From Prorocentrum cordatum (taxonomy: Eukaryota > Sar > Dinophyceae > Prorocentrales > Prorocentraceae), in contig CAUYUJ010006480.1 of the NCBI GenBank assembly GCA_963575745.1, positions 466,889 to 504,388 on the forward strand: a DNA stretch of 37,500 nucleotides, given 5' to 3'. Position numbers and translations under genes: made by a program. Under the pieces are notes generated by a model that saw only the letters and a program-made list of their open reading frames with translations, was not told the DNA's origin and did not search any database. Shown here in pieces: positions 29,920 to 37,500 of the stretch (its first letter is position 1; each line of letters begins with the position of its first letter).

Positions 29920-30760
29920 GGCGCAGCATCGAAACGAACAGCGCCGACGCGACCTCGAGAAGCGGCATCGGCTGCGTTGAGCTCGGACGGGACCCACCTC
30001 CAGCCCACGTAATAGTTGGAGCCGAGGTGGAGGGCAGCGATCTGGCGGCAACACTGAAGCATGCCAGGGCTAGGCGAGCGATCCTTCGTGACGGCAAGGA
30101 TGGGGGCCATACTGTCATTCAGGATCAGATGCTCGTGGCCAAAGTTCGAGATGTTCCGAGCGACATGTTTCACCGTCAGCACCAGAGCCCTAGCTTCCAG
30201 AACCACCTGAACCTCCGTGCGGGACCTCTTCTGGGACATCACGAGGGACCAGTCGCCGCCGAACTCCGACTTTGGGACCTCAGGAAAAGGGGCCTTCGGG
30301 ATCTCGGAGTCCTGCGGGGAGGCGGTCACACCGCCGCTGACGGGGCACTTCACGGCGGAATCCCATGGCTTGGGGACGGCCTCGTGGGCCGCGGAGTACC
30401 TCATGCGCTCCGAGTAGTGGCCCGCATCCTGCGCCCCCTCTCGAGCTCGGGGGCACCGCGCCACGCCAGCTCCCCACCGCGATGCGCCAGTGCAGTAGAC
30501 CATCGGGGACCAGGCGGCATTGACGTCACGGAAAGCGAGGGTGATCGGGGCGGCGCACCATCGGAGCCCACGTCTCACAGCATTCCAGAGAGGGCGAGTG
30601 GAACGACCAGCACTCTCGATGAAGGCGTAGGAGGCCTGCAAGCACGAGAACAACTCGGGTGCAGCAGTGCGCGGGACGTGAAATGCGACGCGACGACCCG
30701 CGCGCGATCCCCCGACGCGTGGCTCATGTTCGACACCGCAGGGCAGCCAAGACGAATGCG
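29920..30760 (-). CDS. RNase H domain of DIRS-type element, catalytic Asp lost
   Basis: One long frame (30767 downward) reads ELFSCLQASYAFIESAG, then LRWCAAPITLAFRDV and YCTGASRWGAGVARC, a variable region, and VQVVLEARALVLTVKHVARN, LILNDSMAPILAV and WVPSELNAADAASR. This is the RNase H pattern linked to DIRS and Ngaro reverse transcriptases. Of the four acidic residues, the second (Glu, codon 30195-30197), third (Asp, 30114-30116) and fourth (Asp, 29967-29969) are present. The first, normally Asp in a TDAS motif, is Gly (GGC, 30486-30488). RNase H would degrade the RNA strand during cDNA synthesis; this copy should be inactive. The frame is uninterrupted over this domain, unlike its neighbours. 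A linker leads into the recombinase. Confidence 0.75.
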
Positions 30761-30779
30761 CCATCATATGGGGTGACTG

Positions 30780-31786
30780 ATGCCCACTGTCGGCAGGTCG
30801 GGGTCAAAGGTCCAACCAAGAACGCCCCCGCCGTCTGACACCGAAGCACCGTGGGTACGCAGGCAGGCCTCCTTGAGGCTGCGGTCGACGGACTCAGTCA
30901 CCGCTACGGTCGGCCGGACAGGCCCAGTGCGACGAAATCGTCGACGCACTCTGCATGTAACACCTGGGTAGATGACCGCGCCAGACGCACAGGGAGGTGA
31001 GCATCGTCGGGAGCGAGCTTCGGGGAGGCCAGGGTATTGGCACGGGCGCGGAACTCCATGATCCTCTGGCAGATCCACAGGCTGTGCTTCCATCCAATGG
31101 GGGCGGCCGCGAAGCACGGGGCGACCCAGTCGGTGGCCCGCAGCGGGCTTCCGGCATGATCGGCGGTAATCCCCAGGTAGGACGAGGAGGACGGGGAGGA
31201 CGAGGAGGACGAGGAGGACGAGGAGGACGAGGAGGACGAGGAGGACGAGGAGGACGAGAAGGACGAGGAGGACGAGGAGGACGAGGAGGACGAGGAGGAC
31301 GGGGAGGAGGAACGCGTTCTCTATATATCCGCCCCCCCGACGCAGATGGGCCCCCCCACTGTCGACCTCCGACGCCGAGAGAGCGGAACCGGTAGCCATA
31401 GGTCCACGTGGGGGGGGGCTCTCCGAAGTGCCCACCTGCGGCGCCACCACCCAAGATGAGCCCCAGGTCCCCGTTCTCTTTTTTGCCGCAGAGAAAACGC
31501 CGACGCGAGAGGTGCGTCCTCGCCTCCACGCAACCAAGTTGGAAGAACGGAGACGATTAAGAAAACGAGCATACAGCTTGGGATGAGACCGAAGGTACGG
31601 GTCGTTGTAGATTCTGGGAGGGGTGGAAGAAGGAACAGCGTTCACTGGATCAGGGCGTCGAAGCGCGTCACACTCTTCAACAATGGCTGAGCCAATCGCG
31701 CCTCCAAATTGCAAAAGACCTGTTGGTGACCATCCCACAGGAGGAGGGGCGACGCGATTTATATTGGCCTCGTTGACGGAAACCAC
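30780..31786 (-). CDS. reverse transcriptase of DIRS-type element, frameshifted
   Basis: The frame from 31786 reads an N-terminal segment, then YLRSHPKLYARFLNRLRSSN and GVFSAAKKR, which match the entry to the DIRS-type RT fingers. Motif A is split: GGADI lies in one frame and IENAF in the next, because of an extra AT in ctatatat (31321-31328). The VNTR at 31178-31310 follows at once and seems to replace most of the motif A to B interval. Beyond it, another frame reads GWKHSLWICQRIMEFRARAN and then motif C AECVDDFVALGL, where the VDD pair is the catalytic YXDD equivalent (about 30950-30965). A TAG follows seven codons after the motif. It would copy element RNA into cDNA. The exact N-terminus is unknown. 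Confidence 0.72.
31178..31310. repeat. 9-bp VNTR (GAGGACGAG)n inside the RT
   Basis: About 15 units of gaggacgag with a few ggg and gaa variants. On the coding strand it reads as Leu-Leu-Val repeats and keeps the frame open. It sits exactly after RT motif A. Confidence 0.95.
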
Positions 31787-32237
31787 AGTACTGTCCGCGG
31801 AGGAGTGACCAAGGTTGATGCGGAGGATGGGCCGAAGGCCATCAGATCCGCCGCCCCCTGTCGATTCATCGCAAGTGTGCCTGGCGTGCTAGACCCTTTC
31901 GGTTTTGGTGTTGGTTCTTTTTCCAAAACAACTCTCCCTGGGACTTCGGCCCGTCCCGCCGGCCACCCGGAAAGATCTTCCAGATTGCCCAGAGGTGGTT
32001 GCCAAAGGTATCCTGCTCCAGACGGCTCCAAGACGGCCCAAGATGGCTTCCAAGACGCCTCCAAGACGGCCAACATGGCCTCCAAGACGGCTCAGATGGC
32101 CCCAAGATGCCTCCAAGATGGCCCAAGATGCCTCCAAGACGGCCTAAGATAGCCTCAAGATGGTTCAAGACGGCCCAAGAGGCCCCTAAGAGCCCCCCAA
32201 GACGCCTCCAAGAGGTCCTCAAGGAGAGCCCCACGAG

Positions 32238-34127
32238 GCCAATGATTGCCAAAATCATTGGGCTTCCTTAGGTTTTTGAAGGATTTAGGCATTTGCTTCT
32301 TTTCGGCCTCCCGACGGCCTCAAGACGGCGCAAGAGGCTCCCAAGATCGCCCCAAAATCGCTCACGAGGCCTCCAAGATGGCCCCATGACGGCCCAAGAA
32401 GCCCCCAAGAAGGCCCCAAGAGGGCCCCAAGACGGCCCAAGAGGCCTCCAAGACGCCCAAGATGGCCTCCAAGACGCCCAAGATGGCCTCCAAGACGGAC
32501 CCGAAGCGCTCCAAGAGGGCCCCAAGTCGGTTCAGAGAGGCCCCCAAGACGGCTCCCGACGGCGTCAGACGGGCCAGGCACGCCATAAGACGGCCAAAGA
32601 AGCCCCCGAGAAGCCCCAAAAGTGCCCCAAGAGGCCCTCAACAGGCCCCAAAAGAGCCCAAGATAGCCCCAACATGGCCTCCAAGATGGTCCCATCGAGC
32701 CCAAGAGTGCCTCAAGAGGCTCCGAAGAGGCATCCTCCCCTCTCTCCTTTTTCCTCCTTCTCCACCTCCTCCCCTTCCTCCCCCCCGCGTTCCCCGAAAC
32801 CTTTCCAAACCGACTCGGGGAACACATGGTCCGATAGCTTGGCCAAGCTCTAGCCCAGCTGTCGGACACATAGGCGCTTCCACAAAGGCCAGGGGCGGCG
32901 GTGATTCGCCGTAGGCGTCTTCGATCCGCCGCCCCCTGTGCTTGTCGCAAGGGTGCCCGGCACGCCAGCTCTCCCCATGGGGCTCCGGCCTGTCCCGCCG
33001 GCCACCCGGAAAGGCCCGGAAGACCCGGCTGCCAAGGCTTTTCCTGCCAGCTCCAGACGGCTCCAAGATGGCCCAAGCTGGCCGCCAAGATGCCTCCAAG
33101 ATGGCCTCCAAGACGGCCCAGGAGGGTCAAAGATACTTCCAAGTCCGCCCAAGAAGCCTCCAAGACGGCCCAAGACTGCCCAAGAGGTGCCCAAGAAGCC
33201 TCCAAGACGGCCCAAGAGGCCTCCGAGAGGTCCTCCAGGAGGGCCCGAAGAGGCTAACATCATTGATTTTCCTTAGGTTTTGAAGGATTTTCGTATTTGC
33301 TCTTTTTCAGCCTTTAGACGGCCCAAGAGGCCCCCAAGATCGCCCCCAGAGCGCTCAGGAGGCCTCCAAGATGTCCTCAGGACTGCCCAAGAGGCCCCCA
33401 AGCAAGAGGGCCCCAAGACGGCCCAAGAGTCCTGAAGCCTCCAAGACGGCCCTGGAGCACCCCAAGAGGGCCCCAAGTCGGCCCAGAGAGGCCCCCAAGA
33501 CGGCTTCCGAGTCAGACGGGCCAGGAGCCCACCAAGACGGCCCGAAATAGCTTCAAGATGGCCCAAGACGGCCCAAGATGCCTCCAAGAGGGCCTCCAGG
33601 AAGGCCCGAAGAGACCAACTGAGGTTTTTGAAGCATTTTGTCATTTGCATATTACCGGCCTTCCGACGTCCCGAGACGGCCCAAGAGCCGCCAAAGATCG
33701 CCCCAAGATCGCACAAGAGGCCTCCAGTATGGCCCCAGAAATGGCCCAAGAGGCCCCCAAGACGGCCCCAAGAGAGCCCAAAGACGCCCTAAGAGGCCTC
33801 TAAGACGCCCCAGGAAGCCTCCAAGACGGCCCTGGAGCACCCCAAGAGAGCCCCAAGTCGGCCCAGAGAGGCCCCCAAGACGGCTCCCGACGGCGCGCCA
33901 GACGGGCCAGGAGTCCAGGAGCCCACCATGACGGCCGAAGAGGCACCCGAGAAGCCCCCAAGAGGCCCAAGGAGGCCCCCAAGAAAGATGCCTCCAAGAG
34001 GCTCCCAAAGGCTCCCAAGATGCCCTCCTCCTCCTCCTCCTCCTCCTCCTCCTCCTCCTCCTCCTCCTCCTCCTCCTCCTCCTCCTCCTCCTCCTTCTGC
34101 TCCTCCTTCTGCTCCTCCTTCTCCTCC

Positions 34128-34162
<35 letters not shown>

Positions 34163-35620
34163 CTCCGCCTCCTCCTGATCTTCCCTGCCATCCTCCCTCA
34201 AGTGTTCCCCGAAGGGTTTCCACAACGGTTGGGGGAACACATGGCCCGATAGCTTGGCAGAGCTCTTGCCACAACCCCCGGCCACATCGGCGATTCTAGA
34301 AGGCAGGGGGCGGCGGTGATTCGCCGTAAGCGTCTTCGATCCGCCGCCCCTTGTTGATTTGTCACAAAGGTGCCTGGCGTGCTGGACTTCTTACGGTTTT
34401 TGGTTTTGGTTCTTTCCAAGAGAACTCCCCCTGGGGCTTCGGCCAGTCCCGCCGATCATCCGGAAGGACCCGGAAACCTCTGGGCGGGGTGGCTCCCGAG
34501 GTTTTTCCTGCTCCAGATGGCTCCAAGATGGCCTCTAAGATGACCTCCAAGACGGCCAAGATGGCCTCCAAGTTCGCCCACGATGGTCAAAGATGATCCC
34601 CAAGACGGCACGAGAGATTCCAAGATGCCTCCAAGTCCGCCCAAGAAGTCTCCAAGACGGGCCAAGAGGCCCCCAAAAGGCCTCGAAGAGATCCTACAGG
34701 AGGGCCCGAACAGGCCAAAATCATTGATTTGCCTTAGGTTTTTTAAGGATTTTGGCATTGGCTTCTTTTCGGCCTCCCGACGGCTCAAGAGGCCTCCACG
34801 ATGGCCCCAAGACCGCCCAAGAGGCCTCCAAGGTGGCTCCCGGACGGCCCAAGAAGCCCCCAAGACTGCCCCAAGAGAGCCCCAAGACAGCCCAAGGGGC
34901 CTCCAAGGCGCCCTAGATGGCCTCCAAGACGGCACTGCAGCACCCCAAGGGGGCCCCAAGTCGGCCCAGAGAGGCCCCCAAGACAGCTTCCGACGGCGCC
35001 AGACGCGCCATGAGGCCACCAAGACGGCCCAAGATGGCTCCAAGATGGCCCAAGACAGCCTAAGAGGCCCCCAAGAGGTAAGCAAGACGGCCCAGGAGGC
35101 CTCCAGGAGGGCCTCCAGGAAGGCCTGAAGAAGCCAAAATTATTGATTTGCCCTAGGTTGTTTAAGGCATTGGGAATTTGCATCTTTTCGGCCTCCCAAC
35201 GGCCTGCGACGGCCCAAGAGCCCCCAAAGATCGCCCCAAGATCGCCCAAGAGGCCTCCAAGATGGCCCCATAACGGCCCAAGAAGCCCCCAAGACGGCTC
35301 CAAGATGGCTCCAAGACGGGCCCATGAGGCCTCCAAGACGCCCTAGATGGTCTCCAAGACGGCACTGCAGCACCCCAAGAGGGCCACAAGTCGGCCCAGG
35401 GAGGCCCTCAAGACGGCTTCCTACGGCGCCAGACGGACCATGAGGCCATAAAAACGGCCCAAGATGGCTCCAAGATGGCCCAAGAGGCCCCAATAGGTGA
35501 CCAAGACAGCCCAAGAGGCCCCCAAGAAGGCTTCCAGGAAGGCCCGACGAGACCAAAATCATTCATGTTCTGTAGGTTTTTGAAGGATGTGTGCATTTGC
35601 TTCTTTTCGGCCTCCCGACG
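32238..35620 (+). repeat. internal ~420-bp subunits marked by an AT-richer block
   Basis: A block with cattgatttgccttaggttt and catttgcttcttttcggcct recurs at about 32238, 33256, 33617 (diverged), 34713, 35131 and 35553. The last three are 418 and 422 bp apart, so within the third macrosatellite unit a subunit of about 420 bp has itself been tandemly amplified. Confidence 0.85.
34024..34182. repeat. (TCC)n tract of macrosatellite unit 2
   Basis: Pure TCC for about 70 bp, then TCC/TTC/TGC mixtures. The equivalent tract in unit 1 (about 32728-32790) is short and interrupted; in unit 3 it lies at 35968-36075. Confidence 0.95.
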
Positions 35621-36224
35621 GCCTGAGACGGCCCAAGAGCCCCCACAGATCGCCCCAAGATCGCCCCAAAGACCTCCAAGATGGCCCCCTATAACGGCCC
35701 TAGAGGCCCCCAAGAGCCCCAAGACTGCCCCAAGAGGGCCCAAAGACGACCCAAGAGGCTTGGAAGACGCCGTAGATGGCCTCCAAGACGGCCCTTGAGC
35801 ACTCCCAGAGGGCCCCAAGTCGGCCCAGAGAGGCCCAGGAATGCATTAAGACGGCCAAAGAGGCACCCGAGAAGTCCCCAAAGGCCCCCCAAAGGCCCCC
35901 AAGTTGCCTCCAAGATGCCCCCAGGAAGCTCCAAGGAGGTCACAGGAATGCCTCCAGAGGCTCCCAAGATGCCCCCTCCTCCTCCTCTCCTCCTCCTCCT
36001 CCTCCTGCTCCTCCTCCTCCCCCTCCTCCTCCTCCTCTTCCTCCTTCTCCTCCTCCTCCTTCTCATCTTCCCCGCCATCCTCCCCCAAGTGTTCCCCGAA
36101 GGGTCTCTACAACGGCTGGGGGAACACATGGCCCGATAGCTTGGCAGAGCTCTTGCCACAACCACCGGCCACATGGGCGATTCTAGAAGGCAGGATGCGG
36201 CGGTGATTCGCCGTAGGCGTCTTC

Positions 36225-36600
36225 GATAGACAGCTCCTCCCTGTCGAACACCCAAGCGAATTTTAAGTAAAGGAAGCAGCTGCGAGGATGGGATGGCGCG
36301 CGGTTGTCATAATGGGGATCTGGCTGTCGCGCCACATGCGTTCGCACTGCATGCTTGCATGGGGCTCTCGCGCTAGCGCCGCGCACGTTCGCTGAAAGCT
36401 TGCGCACGCCCGTACGACAAGCTGACGGCAACCAAGATGGAGGGCGGCCCCCGAAGTGTAGCCTTGCGCAACACTTGCACGGATGGGGGGGCGGTCCTTT
36501 TCGAAATAGGGATCTCGTTGGACACACCGTTGGACTGTATGATCAGATGTCGTCGCATTCCGGACTAAACGCTAGAAGGATGCAAGGCAGCTCTTGTGTT
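36225..36600 (+). repeat. decayed third copy of the composite/83-bp repeat
   Basis: Just after the last macrosatellite tail, ctcctccctgtcgaacaccc resembles the composite leader at 2441. It is followed by two to three diverged 83-bp-family units (ggggctctcgcgctagcgcc at 36361-36380 and a gatggagggcggc block near 36437). Orientation is as in copy 1. No gene supported. Confidence 0.55.
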
Positions 36601-36825
36601 TAAAACGTGCTCTTCTGAAAGGTAGGCTCATAGGGATATGGTCTTTTCGTTGGGGCGCTTCTTGAAGACAAATTATCCCGGCAAAGCAACCTAACAGCGA
36701 TGTGTAGGAGCATATCTGGAAGCATTCCCCTTAAGATTCAGATGAGAATCCAGTTGTAGAATTGTGCTGTTCTCGCAGTCGTAGTCGCATTCGCGATGAC
36801 AGTCGCAGTGGCAACGGCAGTCACA
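36601..36825. other. unique AT-richer DNA, no gene
   Basis: About 225 bp of moderate GC content with no repeat and no credible open frame. Confidence 0.5.
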
Positions 36826-37007
36826 GACACAGCCTCAGCCTCAGCCTGCCTCAGCCTCAGCCTCAGCCTGCCTCAGCCTCAGCCTGCCTCAGCCTCAGCC
36901 TCAGCCTCAGCTCAGCCTCAGCCTCAGCCTCAGCCTGCAGCCTCGGCCTCAGCCTCAGCCTGCCTCAGCATCAGCCTGCCTCAGCCTCAGCCTCAGCCTG
37001 CCTCAGC
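36826..37007 (+). repeat. (CTCAGC)n tract
   Basis: Hexamer ctcagc repeats with regular ctgc interruptions (cagcctgcctcagcct). Ser/Ala- and Pro/Gln-rich frames are artefacts. Confidence 0.92.
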
Positions 37008-37500
37008 ATTCAAAATGTGGCCCGGGAATGGAATTCTGGGAACTCGAAGAACACGAAGTGGCCTACAGTTGGCTCCGGGCATTCAAAATCATGCCCAGGA
37101 ATGGAGTTCTGGGAACTCGAAGACCACGAAGTGGCCTACAGTTGGCTCCGGGCATCAAAATCTGGCCCGGGAATGGAGTTCTGGGAACTCGAAGACCACG
37201 AAGTGGCCTACAGTTGGCTCCGGGCATCCAAAATGTGGCCCGGGAATGGAGTTCTGGGAACTCGAAGAGCACGAAGTGGCCTACAGTTGGCTCCGGGCAT
37301 TCAAAATGTGGCCCGGGAATGGAGTTCTGGGGACTCGAAGACCACGAAGTGGCCTACAGTTGGCTCCGGGCATTCAAAATGTGGCCCGGGAATGGAGTTC
37401 TGGGAAGTCGAAGAGCACCAAGTGTGTGACTGTTGCATCCGGTTATTCAGAATGTGGCCTGGGAATGGGGTTCTGAGAAGTCGACGAGCACGAAGTGTGT
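37008..37500 (+). repeat. 73-bp tandem repeat, 6.8 units, open at window end
   Basis: Units start at 37008, 37081, 37154, 37226, 37299, 37372 and 37444, each near 72-73 bp. Each contains ttcaaaatgtggcccgggaa, a gttctgggaactcgaag block and a cctacagttggctccgggc block. The last units are more diverged (gactgttgcatccgg). The period is not a multiple of three, yet frames stay open through several units because no phase of the unit contains a stop; this is not evidence for a protein. Confidence 0.92.

Larger units (their letters stand above)
28027..31786 (-). mobile_element. DIRS-type (tyrosine-recombinase) retrotransposon, degraded
   Basis: About 3.8 kb on the minus strand. The order is reverse transcriptase (31786-30780), RNase H (30760-29920), tyrosine recombinase (29640-28680) and a methyltransferase-like protein (28646-28027). 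RT and RNase H linked to a tyrosine recombinase, with no integrase or endonuclease, defines the DIRS order of retrotransposons, which integrate through a circular intermediate without target duplication. The element is inactive as written: several frameshifts, loss of one RNase H catalytic Asp and a 9-bp VNTR inside the RT. A macrosatellite begins about 60 bp upstream of its 5' end. Confidence 0.8.
31845..36224 (+). repeat. macrosatellite: three head-to-tail composite units
   Basis: Units are 31845-32932 (1088 bp), 32933-34337 (1405 bp) and 34338-36224 (1887 bp). Each has a head starting gatccgccgcccc and passing through ccggccacccggaa to cctgctccagacggctcc. Then comes a long array of 12-13 nt words of the form ccaagatggc, ccaagacggc and ccaagaggcc, a TCC tract, and a tail containing gggggaacacatggcccgat and cggcggtgattcgccgta, ending in cgtcttcgat. 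Unit length differs through the number of internal subunits. No gene: long Gly/Leu/Trp- or Arg/Pro-rich frames on both strands come from the 12-13 nt words. Confidence 0.9.

Noticed and set aside
27772-31845. Terminal repeats of the DIRS-type element
   Set aside because: I compared both flanks by eye for inverted or split direct repeats and found none longer than chance; a computed self-alignment would be needed to settle it.
31866-35818. Many Gly/Leu/Trp- or Arg/Pro-rich frames on both strands
   Set aside because: They follow the 12-13 nt words of the macrosatellite, switch frame at every indel and have no conserved product between the three units.

Overview
The window looks like nuclear DNA of a dinoflagellate, plausibly a Prorocentrum-type genome; that is an inference from style and from the retroelement families, not from a marker gene. 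The DNA is GC-rich. A large part of it is low-complexity trinucleotide tracts, mini- and macrosatellites and degraded retroelements. There is no rRNA, tRNA, CRISPR array or bacterial-type operon, and I found no match to the dinoflagellate spliced-leader sequence.

Layout. 1-2436: interspersed minisatellite of about 62 bp with CCTCCTGGGG-type filler and a 239-bp tandem duplication. 2437-3160: first copy of a composite repeat carrying an 83-bp tandem array; an inverted copy lies at 24740-25262 and a decayed one at 36230-36520. 3190-4640: no gene, but a flanked pair of covarying hairpins. 4728-5330: exon-like minus-strand coding block with a candidate intron. 5430-6700: microsatellites and a degenerate AT-richer repeat. 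7242-8775: two copies of an element with conserved ends but different internal satellites. 9240-10645: a possible membrane-protein exon and a coiled-coil protein gene. 10739-13230: low complexity and unassigned DNA. 13232-19573: a 6.3-kb non-LTR retrotransposon (ORF1; ORF2 with endonuclease, reverse transcriptase and Cys/His knuckle), interrupted by a 153-bp foldback MITE with a 5-bp target duplication. 19600-21540: tracts and unassigned DNA. 21540-23950: a second, different reverse-transcriptase element. 24000-26900: microsatellites, including 1.1 kb of GAT-rich DNA. 26930-27700: Ala/Arg-rich coding block. 28027-31786: a tyrosine-recombinase (DIRS-type) retrotransposon with RT, RNase H, recombinase and a cytosine-5-methyltransferase-like domain. 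31845-36224: three head-to-tail copies of a 1.1-1.9 kb hierarchical macrosatellite. 36826-37500: CTCAGC tract and a 73-bp tandem repeat running off the end.

Every coding block I could support is on the minus strand, in line with the unidirectional gene blocks known from dinoflagellates. Nearly all are broken by 1-2 nt frameshifts, often in homopolymers, so they are either decayed or affected by unpolished long-read errors. None of the mobile elements looks able to move as written. The most notable item is the DIRS-type element, because its methyltransferase-like domain resembles cytosine-5 enzymes rather than the adenine type usually linked to DIRS elements.
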